Below, piece by piece: positions 55,073-64,000 of a DNA stretch of 64,000 nucleotides. A model generated the notes under the pieces. The model searched no databases and was not told where the DNA came from. It worked only from the letters and a program-made list of their open reading frames with translations. Both the position numbers and the translations under genes were made by a program. How positions within the stretch are numbered: the first letter of the stretch is position 1; each line of letters opens with the position of its first letter. Where the stretch lies: NCBI GenBank assembly GCA_902634775.1, contig CACPLG010000007.1, forward strand, positions 1 to 64,000. The letters run 5' to 3'. The stretch comes from an uncultured Pelagibacteraceae bacterium (lineage in GTDB: Bacteria; Pseudomonadota; Alphaproteobacteria; Pelagibacterales; Pelagibacteraceae).

Positions 55073-57464
55073 TTAATTTTTTTTCAAAAGGCTGAATGTA
55101 CAAAATTAAACTAGGCAATAAAGTAAGCACCAGTATCATTGCTAAGAACATTGCAATCCCAGTAAAAATACCAAAATAAATTGTAGGAATGAAATTTGAA
55201 AGAACAAGTATTGAAAAACCAAAGATAATAGTAATCGATGTGTTTAATATTGCTACCCCCACAGTAGAATGGCATAATTGTATTGACTCTTCATAGTTGT
55301 TGTTTTTTTCATATTCCTCTTTGAAACGGTAGATATAGTGAATACTGTTATCAACAGCAATTCCGATTGTAATTGCAGCAATAGTAATTGTCATCATGTC
55401 AAGTGGAATACCCAATACTCCTATTAAGCCCAAAATTGTGAATGCAGCAATGAAATTTGGAATAACACCAATTAAGGAAATTTTTAAATTTCTGAACAAA
55501 ACTAGGAACATTGCCATAATTCCACACATTACTAGGCCCAAAGTTAATATTTGAGATTTAAATAAACTTTGTAAAAGATTGTTAAATAAAATTAAAACAC
55601 CCCCTAATTTAAACTCATCTTTACTTAAACCAATTTCATTTTGCATATCAAAATTAATTTTTTTAATTAAATCATTTCTTCTTAAATCTTTGGAAGAGTC
55701 TTTTATTCTTAAACTTATTCTTGCTTCATCGTCTTTTATTGAAATGTAGGGATCAACAATTTCACTTTTAACAGTTTCAGGAATTTTGCTATATAAGACA
55801 CCCATCTCTAAAGTTCCCAATTCTTTATTATTATTTAACTTTGTAGCTATCTGAATAATTGACGAAAAAGATAGAACTTTACCAACATGCTCTGTGTTTT
55901 CTAAATAATTATGTACCTTATTTATTTTATCAATCTTGTCCTTGGTAAACCAATATTTACTTTCATCTCCATCTTCATCATCCCAATCTTTAAATTCATC
56001 ATCGTCTTCAACATTTTCGTTATTCTTTTTTTTTGAAAACTTTAAAATGATTTCCAAAGGCGTTGTTCCACCTAGTTTGTCATCAATTAATTTCATTCCT
56101 TGATAAATTTCGGTATCTTTACTGAAATAATTAATAAAACTATTTTCTACTTTTAATTTTGATATACCAAAAATACTAAAAATTATTAAAAAAGTTGAGA
56201 CGATAAATACCAAATTTGTTTTTTCTATTGAAAGTTTAGAAAGTGGACTAGTTAAAAAAGATAAAGATTTTTCATGAACATCTATTTCTTTCGAATAAAA
56301 AATTCCAAGTAACGCAGGAAGTAATGTAAAAGTTATTAAAAATGAAGTAATCAATCCAAAAGTCATCATCCACCCAAAATCAATAATTGGTTTAATGCCA
56401 CTAAAAATTAGGGAAAGAAAAGCACAAATTGTTGTCAACACAGTGTAAAGTATAGGCCAAACCATTTTAGATGTTGCGATTTTTAAAACTTCATAATTAT
56501 TTAGATCTGAATGGGTTTTAGTTAACTGGATATATCTCGTGCTTATATGAATGTTCATAGCCATTGTGAGTATCAACATCATAGCAATAAAGTTCGATGA
56601 TATAACTGTGACCTTCCAATTCATTAAACCTAAAAATCCAATCATTATTATTACTGCAAAAAAACAACTAGAGATTGGAATTGTAATCCAAAGAACTTTT
56701 CTAAAGACAAACCACAAAGTAATAATAATAAAAACAAAAACGCCGATGCCAAAAACAATTATATCATTTTTGATAAATGTCATCATATCATCAGCAATCA
56801 TTGGTATACCCCCCAAATGAATTCTTCCGATATCTTTAAAAGAGTCAATTACCTCTCTTATTTCTTTAATATTATCATGATTTTCAGACTTTAATTTATC
56901 TTTGTATTCTTCAAATTCTTTTTCATTATCAAATGCAGTAGACTCTAAAATTTTTTTCCTTTTTAAATTAACTATAATTCCTGTCGTAGTTGCATCTTCA
57001 CTGATAACTAAGTTTTTGAAAACTGGGCTATTTAAAATTTCGTTAAATGCTCTATCCTTATCAATATTTTCATCCTTCAAAGTTCTAAAATTTTTTATTC
57101 GATCCATAAGTGGTTCATCAGAACTTTCAAGTAATGGCACATCTAATATCGTAACCACACTATGTACCCAATCTAGACTTTGTATTTTATATTTTAAACT
57201 AAGAATGTTGTTAATTGAGCTTTCAGATGTCAAAACCTCTTTAGGGGTAAAAGTAAGAACTAAAAAGTCTTTAGATTTATATCTTTGATTAATTTCTTTC
57301 AAGTATTCTAAATCTGGATCTCCCTCTATAAGCAAGGTTTCAGAAGAGGCATCTAACCTAAAATCTTTTGTGTTGATTAAAAAAAAAGAGGTAATCAAAA
57401 TTAATGCAAGAAAAACTATGCGTGGTTTTTTCAGTATTAAAGATTGATATAGATTTGAAAACAT
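55065..57464 (-). CDS. RND-superfamily exporter (MMPL/COG1033 type)
   Basis: A 799-residue membrane protein with two matching halves, each one helix, a periplasmic domain and a five-helix bundle. ASSETLLIEGDPDLEYLKEINQRY after helix 1 is typical of the group. Helix 4-like TIAAITIGIAVDNSIHYIYRFKEEYEK carries the Asp of the proton relay. An acidic insert (EDDDEFKDWDDEDGDESKYW) lies in the second periplasmic domain. Relatives export lipids or hopanoids; the substrate here is unknown. It lies 21 bases after dnaB. Confidence 0.87.
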   Translation of the reverse strand: MFSNLYQSLILKKPRIVFLALILITSFFLINTKDFRLDASSETLLIEGDPDLEYLKEINQRYKSKDFLVLTFTPKEVLTSESSINNILSLKYKIQSLDWVHSVVTILDVPLLESSDEPLMDRIKNFRTLKDENIDKDRAFNEILNSPVFKNLVISEDATTTGIIVNLKRKKILESTAFDNEKEFEEYKDKLKSENHDNIKEIREVIDSFKDIGRIHLGGIPMIADDMMTFIKNDIIVFGIGVFVFIIITLWFVFRKVLWITIPISSCFFAVIIMIGFLGLMNWKVTVISSNFIAMMLILTMAMNIHISTRYIQLTKTHSDLNNYEVLKIATSKMVWPILYTVLTTICAFLSLIFSGIKPIIDFGWMMTFGLITSFLITFTLLPALLGIFYSKEIDVHEKSLSFLTSPLSKLSIEKTNLVFIVSTFLIIFSIFGISKLKVENSFINYFSKDTEIYQGMKLIDDKLGGTTPLEIILKFSKKKNNENVEDDDEFKDWDDEDGDESKYWFTKDKIDKINKVHNYLENTEHVGKVLSFSSIIQIATKLNNNKELGTLEMGVLYSKIPETVKSEIVDPYISIKDDEARISLRIKDSSKDLRRNDLIKKINFDMQNEIGLSKDEFKLGGVLILFNNLLQSLFKSQILTLGLVMCGIMAMFLVLFRNLKISLIGVIPNFIAAFTILGLIGVLGIPLDMMTITIAAITIGIAVDNSIHYIYRFKEEYEKNNNYEESIQLCHSTVGVAILNTSITIIFGFSILVLSNFIPTIYFGIFTGIAMFLAMILVLTLLPSLILYIQPFEKKLNV

Positions 57465-57485
57465 TACTAAATATATATCTTATAT

Positions 57486-58901
57486 TTAATTATTTGTAGC
57501 ATCATTAAATTTAGTAAACATTTCCTCAAATTCTAATGTGATTTTACCGGTAGGACCATGTCTTTGTTTACCAATGATCAATTCTGCTAAATGTGAAATT
57601 TCGTTCATTTTGGCTTGCCATTCTGCATGTTCGACTGTGGCTGGCCTAGGCTCTTTATTTTTTAGATAGTAACCCTCTCTGTAGACAAACATTACAACGT
57701 CTGCATCTTGCTCAATAGATCCAGACTCTCTAAGGTCCGATAATATTGGTCTTTTGTCATCCCTAGTTTCAACTGCTCTAGATAATTGAGATAAAGCCAA
57801 AACAGGTACAGCAAGTTCTTTTGCCAAAGCTTTAAGACCCTGTGTAATTTCAGAAATTTCTTGGACACGACCATCTTTAAAATTTGTAGCTCTCATCAAT
57901 TGAATATAATCAACCACAACCATATCTAAGCCATAAAGTCTTTTGATCCTTCTAGCCCTATTAGATAGTGACGCAATAGTAATCGCGGGGGTTTCATCTA
58001 TATAAAGAGGTAACTCTGAAATATTTTTTGACGTTTCTAAAAATTGTTCAAATTGTTCTTCAGATATTTTTCCCCTTCTTATATCGTTTGATTTTATCCT
58101 TGATTGTTCTGCTAAAATTCTAGTTGATAATTGTTCAGAGGACATTTCTAGAGAAAAAAATGCTATACATGATTTTCTATTTGTTTTTTGGATATTTGTC
58201 GCAGCATAAAAAGCAATATTGGTAGCTAATGCAGTTTTACCCATGGCTGGTCTTCCGGCAATAATCACCAAATCAGATTTATGCAAACCTCCAAGTCGGT
58301 CATCAAGGTCTTTTAAACCTGATGGAACACCAACAATTCCCTCTTCATTTTTGTATGCATTAGAAGCCATATCAATAGTTTGTCTTACAGCTTCGTCGAA
58401 TTTGATAATACTTGAATTAAAAGATCCTTTTTCAGCGAGGTCATAAAGTATTTTTTCTGAATTTTCTATTATTGATTTTCCATTAATATTTATGTCATTT
58501 AATTTTGCGGTATCTATAATATTTTCTGAAATTTTAATTAGCTCTCTTCTTACAAACATGTCATAGATAATTTTTGAGTATTCAATAGCTTGTCTTGACG
58601 AGGTTGAAAATTTTGTGATTTTAATTAAATATTCAGGTACATTTAAATCGTCATTTTCACTTTCGAAATAATTTTTGAGAGTAATTGGATTAGCTAACAA
58701 ACCTTTGTAAATCAAATTCTGTATAGATCCAAATATTTTCTGATGTAGTGGATCAAAAAAATTTTTGTCAGATATAATTCCTGTTATCTCATCAAAAATT
58801 TCATTTTGTGTTAATATTGATCCAATTACAGATTGTTCGGCTTCAATATTATTTGGAAGTTCATTAAAACTATTTTGTATAAGATTTAAACTTTTGTTCA
58901 C
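57486..58901 (-). CDS. dnaB: Replicative DNA helicase DnaB
   Basis: The hexameric fork helicase. The N-terminal domain begins LPNNIEAEQSVIGSIL; the RecA-like domain has GLHKSDLVIIAGRPAMGKTALATN (Walker A), DMVVVDYIQLM (Walker B), ALSQLSRAVETRDDKRPILSDLRESGSIEQDADVV and VEHAEWQ. At 471 residues it is standard, with no intein. It follows rplI after 70 bases, the same rpsF-rpsR-rplI-dnaB order as in many proteobacteria. Confidence 0.97.
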   Translation of the reverse strand: MNKSLNLIQNSFNELPNNIEAEQSVIGSILTQNEIFDEITGIISDKNFFDPLHQKIFGSIQNLIYKGLLANPITLKNYFESENDDLNVPEYLIKITKFSTSSRQAIEYSKIIYDMFVRRELIKISENIIDTAKLNDININGKSIIENSEKILYDLAEKGSFNSSIIKFDEAVRQTIDMASNAYKNEEGIVGVPSGLKDLDDRLGGLHKSDLVIIAGRPAMGKTALATNIAFYAATNIQKTNRKSCIAFFSLEMSSEQLSTRILAEQSRIKSNDIRRGKISEEQFEQFLETSKNISELPLYIDETPAITIASLSNRARRIKRLYGLDMVVVDYIQLMRATNFKDGRVQEISEITQGLKALAKELAVPVLALSQLSRAVETRDDKRPILSDLRESGSIEQDADVVMFVYREGYYLKNKEPRPATVEHAEWQAKMNEISHLAELIIGKQRHGPTGKITLEFEEMFTKFNDATNN

Positions 58902-58971
58902 TCTATATAATACAACTATTGAAACTGAAAAATAGTCCTAATATCCTTTGGGGAAAAAATTGTATAAATTA

Positions 58972-59427
58972 TTAAATATTATCTTCTGCAATTACTTTAA
59001 TTTTGATCTCTGCCTGAACATCAGAATGAAGATTTATTTTGACCTTAAAAGTACCTAGAGATTTTATTTCTTTTAAAGGTTGTATTAGCAATGGCTTAAC
59101 GTCTAACTTTTCAAAGTTGTTTATGACCTTTGATATTTCAGTAGGTTTTATTGAACCGTATAGATCGTTATTTTCTGTAACAAGTTTTTTTATTTCAAAT
59201 ATTTTGTTATTTAAATTATCGAAAATTTGTTTAGCATGTTTTTTCTTTTCCTGATCTTTTTTGTTTAATTCAGACTTAATTTTTTCAACTTCTTTAATAT
59301 TTTGTTTTGACGCATACAAAGCCTTTTTATTTGAAATAAGATAATTACGTGCGAAGCCTCTCTTGACATCTATTATCTCACCTATAGATCCAATTTTAGC
59401 TAAATTTTCTAATAATATTACTTTCAT
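58972..59427 (-). CDS. rplI: Ribosomal protein bL9
   Basis: A 151-residue bL9. The N-terminal domain is KVILLENLAKIGSIGEIIDVKRGFARNYLI, followed by the long connecting helix (Lys/Glu-rich, about 40-75) and a C-terminal rRNA-binding domain with LYGSIKPTEISKVI. It is complete and sits three bases after rpsR. Confidence 0.97.
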   Translation of the reverse strand: MKVILLENLAKIGSIGEIIDVKRGFARNYLISNKKALYASKQNIKEVEKIKSELNKKDQEKKKHAKQIFDNLNNKIFEIKKLVTENNDLYGSIKPTEISKVINNFEKLDVKPLLIQPLKEIKSLGTFKVKINLHSDVQAEIKIKVIAEDNI

Positions 59428-59430
59428 GAT

Positions 59431-59703
59431 CTAAATTAATGCTAAGTTTCTAGCTCGTTTTATTGACAAAGATAGCTCACGCTGTTTTTTTTGTGATACA
59501 TTTGTTATTCTTGAAGGCAAGATTTTTCCATTTTCTGATACAAATCTTTTAAGTAGTTTAATATTTTTATAATCAATCTTTGGAGCATTTTTCACCGATA
59601 GAGGACAACTTTTTTTAAATTTATATTTGTTAGGTTGAAATATGCTTAGCTTTGAAAAACTACTTGTTCTTCCTTTTTTAGAATTATTTCTTTTATTTTT
59701 CAT
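59431..59703 (-). CDS. rpsR: Ribosomal protein bS18
   Basis: A 90-residue bS18 with a basic N-terminal tail and the conserved core [47 protein letters not shown]. It keeps one cysteine in KKSCPLS rather than a zinc-type set. It overlaps the end of rpsF by 11 bases, so translation is coupled; bS18 and bS6 bind the 30S platform as a pair. Confidence 0.97.
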   Translation of the reverse strand: MKNKRNNSKKGRTSSFSKLSIFQPNKYKFKKSCPLSVKNAPKIDYKNIKLLKRFVSENGKILPSRITNVSQKKQRELSLSIKRARNLALI

Positions 59704-60058
59704 CTGTTTTTTTTTTACTTTTTTTTACTTCATCATTTTCTTCGTTTGAAAAAAAATTTTCTTTTAAATCGAATTTTTTTACTCTTATTGTTACATAGCG
59801 TAAAAGATTTTTATCTATTCTTTCATTTTTTTCTAACTCTTTTATCATTTCACCGTTCCCCTCAATTTTAAAATGTATATAATTACCTTTTTTATTTTTT
59901 TTTATTAAATAAGATAGATTTAATAAACCCCAATCTTGAGTTTGAACTAAGTTTCCTTTATTTTCTTGGATTAATTTTGAATATTTTTCTTTAAGACTCT
60001 TTATTTGGGTTGGACTAATGTCCTGTCTAGCTATTATTGTGTGTTCGTACAAATTCAT
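59693..60058 (-). CDS. rpsF: Ribosomal protein bS6
   Basis: A 121-residue bS6: [23 protein letters not shown], then the family core [53 protein letters not shown], and a charged acidic/basic tail ([18 protein letters not shown]). It is the first gene of the minus-strand ribosomal/replication operon, expressed from a promoter that overlaps the fabD promoter. Confidence 0.97.
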   Translation of the reverse strand: MNLYEHTIIARQDISPTQIKSLKEKYSKLIQENKGNLVQTQDWGLLNLSYLIKKNKKGNYIHFKIEGNGEMIKELEKNERIDKNLLRYVTIRVKKFDLKENFFSNEENDEVKKSKKKTDEK

Positions 60059-60080
60059 TATTAATTTTATATAAAAAAAA

Positions 60081-60111
60081 TTGATATACTATTATAATAC
60101 TTTTATTACAA
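60081..60111. promoter_or_regulatory. Face-to-face overlapping promoters of rpsF and fabD
   Basis: Plus strand: TTGATA (60081-60086), 17 bases, TATTAC (60104-60109), for fabD. Minus strand: TTGTAA (60111-60106), 17 bases, TATATC (60088-60083), for rpsF. Each -35 overlaps the opposite -10, so the polymerases would compete for the same DNA. Predicted starts are near 60116 (plus) and 60076 (minus). Both spacers are ideal, which makes chance less likely. Confidence 0.55.
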
Positions 60112-60135
60112 GACAAAAAATAAGAGTTAAAAAAG

Positions 60136-61065
60136 ATGTTTTCATTAGTGTTTCCAGGTCAAGGATCTCAAAAAATTGGAATGGTCAAAGATTTTCATGA
60201 GAAATATGATTTGGTAAAAAAACTTTTTAGAGATGCGGATTCAATATTAGGCACCCCAATTACAAAGATAATTTTTGAAGGTCCAGATAATGAATTAAAC
60301 TTGACCGAAAATACTCAGCCAGCAATATTCTTAGCTAGTTTTTGTATATTTGAAATAATTAAAAAAGAGTATGGCTATAATTTCGAAAGATTTAAATACT
60401 TTGCAGGACACTCGCTTGGAGAATATTCTGCTTTAGCTTGTAATGGAGCGATAAGTTTTGAGGATGCGCTTAGAATTCTTCAAAAAAGAGGAAGGTTTAT
60501 GCAAGAAGCTATTCCTAATGGTGAAGGTGGAATGTTAGTTGCTTTAGGTATATCCTCAGAAGAAATTCAAAAAATTTTGGATAAAGCAAATGATACGTAC
60601 GAATGTTATATTGCAAATGATAATTCAAAGAGTCAAGTAGTGTTGAGTGGACTTATAAAGGACATTGATTTATTATCAAAAGATTTAGAGTCAAAAAAGA
60701 TAAAAAATATTAAACTAAATGTAAGTTCACCATTCCACTGTAAGTATATGAAATCTGCATCAAACAAAATGACAAGTTCTATTAATAATTTAAAAATTAC
60801 TAAATTAAATAAACCAATAATATCCAATGTAACCGCTAAAGAGGCTTATTCACCAGAACAAATTAAAACATTATTAATATCTCAAATTGAAAAAAAAGTA
60901 AGATGGCTAGAAAGTGTTGAATACATGATTAATAATGGAATAAAAAATTTTGTAGAAATTGGACCAGGAAAGGTGTTATCAGGGTTAATTAAAAGAATAA
61001 ATAAAGACGTAAATGTAAAGTCAATAAACAATGAGGAAGATATAAAATTGTTATTAAATGATTAA
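60136..61065 (+). CDS. fabD: Malonyl-CoA:ACP transacylase FabD
   Basis: FabD moves malonyl from CoA to ACP, supplying fatty-acid elongation. FVFPGQGSQ-like VFPGQGSQKIGMV opens the protein, the active-site Ser is in AGHSLGEYSALA, the catalytic His in SSPFHCKYM, and VEIGPGKVLSGLIKRI closes it. At 309 residues it is standard. It overlaps fabG by 8 bases. Confidence 0.97.
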   Translation: MFSLVFPGQGSQKIGMVKDFHEKYDLVKKLFRDADSILGTPITKIIFEGPDNELNLTENTQPAIFLASFCIFEIIKKEYGYNFERFKYFAGHSLGEYSALACNGAISFEDALRILQKRGRFMQEAIPNGEGGMLVALGISSEEIQKILDKANDTYECYIANDNSKSQVVLSGLIKDIDLLSKDLESKKIKNIKLNVSSPFHCKYMKSASNKMTSSINNLKITKLNKPIISNVTAKEAYSPEQIKTLLISQIEKKVRWLESVEYMINNGIKNFVEIGPGKVLSGLIKRINKDVNVKSINNEEDIKLLLND

Positions 61066-61795
61066 TTTAAAAGATAAAAAAACTGTAGTTACAGGTGCAA
61101 CAGGTGGTATTGGAAACTCGATTATAGAAAAGTTTCATACCAAAGGAGCTAAAATACTTGGAACAGGTACAAATGAACAAAAACTTGAAATGTTAAAAAA
61201 AAATTTTCAAGGAATATTATTGGAAAAATTTGATATATCGAAGCACGAGGAGATAGAGAAATTTGTAGATAGTGTTTGTGACCAACTTGGAGGTTGTCCA
61301 GAAATATTAATTAACAATGCGGGGATAACAAAAGATAATTTATCTTTAAGAATGTCACCGATAGAATGGAAACAAGTTATTGATATTAATTTAACATCAA
61401 CATTTTTATTGTGTAAATTTTTTTTAAAAAAAATGATAAAGAATAAAAATGGAAAAATAATAAATATTACATCTATAGTTGGTCATACAGGAAATGTTGG
61501 TCAAGCAAATTACGCAGCATCAAAATCTGGCATTATAGGTATGAGCAAGAGCCTGGCACTAGAGTACGCTAAGAAGAATATAAATATTAACTGTATTTCA
61601 CCTGGATTTATAAAAACCAATATGACAGACAAAATAGACGCAAAATTTAAAGATTTGATAATATCAAAAATTCCATCAAATAGACTAGGGGAACCATCAG
61701 ATGTAGCTAATGTAGCAGCCTTTTTATCCTCAGATATGTCAGATTATATCACTGGCGAAACAATTCACGTTAATGGGGGCATGTATTTGGGTTGA
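61058..61795 (+). CDS. fabG: 3-oxoacyl-ACP reductase FabG
   Basis: The NADPH-dependent beta-ketoacyl-ACP reductase of fatty-acid synthesis, an SDR. TGATGGIGNSII binds cofactor, ILINNAGITKDNL follows, the active-site Ser is in ITSIVGHTGN, and YAASKSGIIGMSKSLALEYA holds the Tyr/Lys pair. At 245 residues it is typical. Its stop codon lies inside the -35 box of the acpP promoter. Confidence 0.96.
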   Translation: MINLKDKKTVVTGATGGIGNSIIEKFHTKGAKILGTGTNEQKLEMLKKNFQGILLEKFDISKHEEIEKFVDSVCDQLGGCPEILINNAGITKDNLSLRMSPIEWKQVIDINLTSTFLLCKFFLKKMIKNKNGKIINITSIVGHTGNVGQANYAASKSGIIGMSKSLALEYAKKNININCISPGFIKTNMTDKIDAKFKDLIISKIPSNRLGEPSDVANVAAFLSSDMSDYITGETIHVNGGMYLG

Positions 61796-61819
61796 CAAAA
61801 GTTCTTTTTTATTTATTAA
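61792..61819 (+). promoter_or_regulatory. Promoter of acpP overlapping the fabG stop
   Basis: A perfect TTGACA (61792-61797) and TATTAA (61814-61819) are separated by 16 bases. The fabG TGA stop (61793-61795) lies inside the -35. It would give acpP its own strong transcription, which fits the high demand for acyl carrier protein. Confidence 0.6.
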
Positions 61820-61843
61820 GAAAAAATCAAACAAAGGATCAAA

Positions 61844-62083
61844 ATGGCAGAAGATGTATCAAATAAAGTGAAAAAAATTGTTGCTGATCACCTAGGAATT
61901 GATGAAGCAAAGGTAACTGATGAAGCAAGTTTCATTGATGATTTAGGTGCTGACAGCTTAGATACTGTAGAATTAGTAATGGCTTTCGAAGAAGAATTCG
62001 GATCTGAAATATCAGATAGTGAAGCTGAAAAAATTCTGACAGTAGGTGATGCAATAAAATTTATTGAAAACAAGAGTAATTAA
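61844..62083 (+). CDS. acpP: Acyl carrier protein
   Basis: A 79-residue acidic ACP that carries growing acyl chains on 4'-phosphopantetheine. The attachment site is Ser38 in [25 protein letters not shown] precedes the ATG at normal spacing. In most alphaproteobacteria fabF follows acpP; here gmk follows after 6 bases. Confidence 0.98.
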   Translation: MAEDVSNKVKKIVADHLGIDEAKVTDEASFIDDLGADSLDTVELVMAFEEEFGSEISDSEAEKILTVGDAIKFIENKSN

Positions 62084-62089
62084 TTTTCA

Positions 62090-62722
62090 ATGTCCCAAAT
62101 GAAAGAAGGGATCATGATAATTCTTTCATCTCCATCAGGAGCGGGGAAAACTACATTGGTTAAACTTTTATCTGAAAGAAAAGGTCTTATAACATCAATA
62201 TCACACACTACAAGAAAACCAAGATCAAACGAGGTAAACGGAAAAGACTATCACTTTGTAACTAATGATGTATTTAAAAAAATGATAAATAACCAGGAAT
62301 TTTTGGAATACGCAAAAGTTTTTAAAAATTTTTATGGGACCACAAAATCAACAATTTTTGCGCAATTGAGTAAAGGAAAAAATGTAATATTTGATATAGA
62401 TTGGCAAGGAACGGAACAAATCATATCTCAAAAATTAAAAAATAAAATACTGACTTTTTTCATTTTACCGCCTAGTAGAAAAGAACTTTTTAAAAGACTA
62501 TCTAATAGAGACATGAGGGATAAACTCATTGCAGAGGAAAGAATGAAACAGTTTGATAAAGATATTTTGCACTGGAAGGATTATGACTACGTTATAGTTA
62601 ATAAAGATCTTGAAGTGTGCTATAGTCAGATATCTAAATTTATTGATGACAAAATTAATGGTGATGAAAATCAATATGATACTAGTATAATAGAGGCTCA
62701 CATTAAAAAATTAATTTCTTAA
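62090..62722 (+). CDS. gmk: Guanylate kinase
   Basis: Gmk phosphorylates GMP to [19 protein letters not shown] is the P-loop, [20 protein letters not shown] the GMP-binding region, and [13 protein letters not shown] and the RLSNRDMRD lid complete the family pattern. At 210 residues it is standard; MSQMKEGIM leaves alternative starts at Met4 and Met9. The 3' end overlaps the converging rsmA by 12 bases. Confidence 0.96.
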   Translation: MSQMKEGIMIILSSPSGAGKTTLVKLLSERKGLITSISHTTRKPRSNEVNGKDYHFVTNDVFKKMINNQEFLEYAKVFKNFYGTTKSTIFAQLSKGKNVIFDIDWQGTEQIISQKLKNKILTFFILPPSRKELFKRLSNRDMRDKLIAEERMKQFDKDILHWKDYDYVIVNKDLEVCYSQISKFIDDKINGDENQYDTSIIEAHIKKLIS

Positions 62723-63496
62723 TAACTCATATTCATTTACAATTTTTAAATATTTATTAATGTTAATATTTTGGGGTCTATCAGAGGGTTTAATATTAAT
62801 TTTGTTAAAATTGAATTTGTTATTTTTAAAGAGGATTTTGATAGGTTTTTTAATCATTTTTCTTCTTTGACTAAAAAAAACTCTTGTTATCTTCTCTAAG
62901 TTTTTTGGATCTTTTATTTGGTGAATTTTTTTCTTAGGTGTGAATTCCAAAACAGTACTATTGACCTTAGGTTTAGGAAAAAAACTGTTTGGTTTTACAT
63001 CTATTATTTTTTTTACATCAAACTTCCAGTTTGATAATATTGTAATTCGACTATACTCTCTAGAATTTACATCTGCTGTAATTCTATCGGCAACCTCTTT
63101 TTGAAACATTAGAATCATCTTTGATACTTTAAGTTCATCCTTTAAGCACCACATAGATAAAACTTTAGTAGAAATATTGTATGGTAGATTACCTAAGATT
63201 AAAAATTTTTTTCCTGAATAAAATTCATTTGGAATTTTAAGCACATCATTTACAATGATATTTATTTTTTTTAAAAACTTTTTTTCAAGATCTTGTGCTA
63301 GACGGAAATCTTTCTCAATTACATATAATTTTTTTGGTTTTTGATTTATTATAAATTTTGTTAAATTACCAGTTCCTGGACCTATCTCTAAAACAATATC
63401 TTTATTATTTATTTCAGATGCTTGAATTATTTTATCGATTATATTTTTATCGTGTAAAAAATTTTGTCCTAAGCTTTTTTTAGGTTTTAACTGCAT
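62711..63496 (-). CDS. rsmA: 16S rRNA dimethyladenosine transferase RsmA/KsgA
   Basis: RsmA dimethylates two adjacent adenines at the 3' end of 16S rRNA during 30S maturation. [19 protein letters not shown] opens it, [15 protein letters not shown] is the SAM site, [11 protein letters not shown] the adenine-binding NLPY motif, and [11 protein letters not shown] the C-terminal block. At 261 residues it is normal. It begins 17 bases inside the end of pdxA, the same pdxA-rsmA order as in E. coli. Confidence 0.96.
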   Translation of the reverse strand: MQLKPKKSLGQNFLHDKNIIDKIIQASEINNKDIVLEIGPGTGNLTKFIINQKPKKLYVIEKDFRLAQDLEKKFLKKINIIVNDVLKIPNEFYSGKKFLILGNLPYNISTKVLSMWCLKDELKVSKMILMFQKEVADRITADVNSREYSRITILSNWKFDVKKIIDVKPNSFFPKPKVNSTVLEFTPKKKIHQIKDPKNLEKITRVFFSQRRKMIKKPIKILFKNNKFNFNKINIKPSDRPQNININKYLKIVNEYELLRN

Positions 63497-64000
63497 GTCT
63501 ATTTAAAAATTTGAATGCTTGGATCAGGCTATCAGGATTAGATTTGTTTAGTCCAAACATTTTATAGTTAGGTCCATGATCAGGAGAAATTCTTAAAAAA
63601 GGTAAACCAATTGTAATATTAATTGCATTAAAACCAAAAATTGTTTTCATAGGGCCAAGTACTTGATCATGATACATACCAACAATAACATTAAACTTTT
63701 TTCGATTATCTTTCAGAAAGATTGTATCAGCAGAAAACGGTCCAAAAGCCTTAATTTTTTTCTTTCTTAAGATTTTGATTGCCGGTAGAATTTCAGTTTT
63801 CTCAATATCCTTACCTCTAAAAGTTTCACAATGAGGGTTAAGACCTGTTACAGCAATATTTGGCTTGTAGCCTAAAAATTCTTTATAAAAATCATTTATG
63901 TTTGTAACATTATTAATAATTTTTCTTCTATCGATTTTACGGGTAACATCATTAATTTGAACATGAGTTGTTACAGGGCTTACACTAAGTGTTTCATTAA
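63480..64000 (-). CDS. pdxA: 4-hydroxythreonine-4-phosphate dehydrogenase PdxA, C-terminal part
   Basis: PdxA oxidises 4-phosphohydroxythreonine in pyridoxal phosphate synthesis. The frame is open to the window edge, so about 173 C-terminal codons are present and the N-terminus lies beyond 64000. Visible blocks: VTTHVQINDV, VTGLNPHCETFRGKDIEKTEI, FGPFSADTIF, VGMYHDQ and LPFLRISPDHGPNYKMFG with metal-binding His residues. Gly replaces Ala before MYHDQ, and the NPH loop lacks the usual Ala-Gly-Glu run, but the core is recognisable. Confidence 0.93.
   Translation of the reverse strand, partial: NETLSVSPVTTHVQINDVTRKIDRRKIINNVTNINDFYKEFLGYKPNIAVTGLNPHCETFRGKDIEKTEILPAIKILRKKKIKAFGPFSADTIFLKDNRKKFNVIVGMYHDQVLGPMKTIFGFNAINITIGLPFLRISPDHGPNYKMFGLNKSNPDSLIQAFKFLNRHAVKT

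Noticed and set aside
56902-57288. 128-codon plus-strand frame inside the RND exporter gene
   Set aside because: It overlaps a conserved periplasmic domain in antisense and has no recognisable domain or start signal.

Overview
This window is almost certainly from a SAR11-clade alphaproteobacterium (Candidatus Pelagibacter or a close relative). The basis is very AT-rich DNA, extremely tight gene packing (no gene-free stretch reaches 200 bases), a tandem glycine riboswitch ahead of gcvT-gcvH-gcvP, many small DMT, MFS and TRAP transporters, and few regulators. I see no rRNA, tRNA, insertion sequence, prophage or CRISPR array. About 68 protein genes are listed, including one 59-codon membrane-protein gene at 42786-42965.

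Layout, 1-31 kb. The window opens in the 3' end of thyX, with an Mrp ATPase gene on the other strand. A membrane quality-control run follows (hflK, hflC, a DUF2065 gene, a DegP/DegQ protease), then miaA, branched-chain amino-acid synthesis (ilvB, ilvH, ilvC, leuA) and the rod-shape set (mreB, mreC, mreD, PBP2, rodA). From 16 to 24 kb are small accessory genes: a DadA-like oxidase, an EamA exporter, an HDAC-like deacetylase, msrB, glutaredoxin, a DUF2805 gene, a ProC-like reductase, an unrecognised basic protein, an MFS transporter and a TerC protein. From 24 to 31 kb a TRAP transporter sits next to pxpABC (5-oxoproline hydrolysis) and another EamA exporter.

Layout, 31-48 kb. The glycine riboswitch and glycine cleavage operon run into a lipid-modification block (COG2907 flavoprotein, DUF1365, cyclopropane-synthase-like methyltransferase, DUF3833 lipoprotein, SDR, TspO). 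This set recalls the singlet-oxygen/RpoE-ChrR genes of other proteobacteria, but no sigma factor or anti-sigma factor is present. Next are a sarcosine-oxidase-like flavoprotein, SelO, a tiny membrane protein, NAD-dependent formate dehydrogenase, an HPP protein, a SufU-like scaffold, and an EamA gene coupled to an arginine:glycine-amidinotransferase-like enzyme.

Layout, 48-64 kb. A long minus-strand run reads rpsF-rpsR-rplI-dnaB-RND exporter-cvpA-purF-HD oxygenase-like gene-gshA-gshB-EamA-MFS. Divergent from it are fabD-fabG-acpP-gmk. The window closes with rsmA and a pdxA gene that runs off the end.

The most interesting points are: a hairpin that ends exactly at the ilvB start codon; an HD protein carrying the Tyr/Glu/His pattern of PhnZ-type diiron oxygenases inside a glutathione operon; an intrinsic terminator inside the TRAP operon; a leader-like structured region between the DUF2805 and proC genes; face-to-face promoters between rpsF and fabD that occupy the same DNA; and the fact that all eight convergent gene pairs overlap or abut. 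All family calls were made by eye from motifs; no database search was run.
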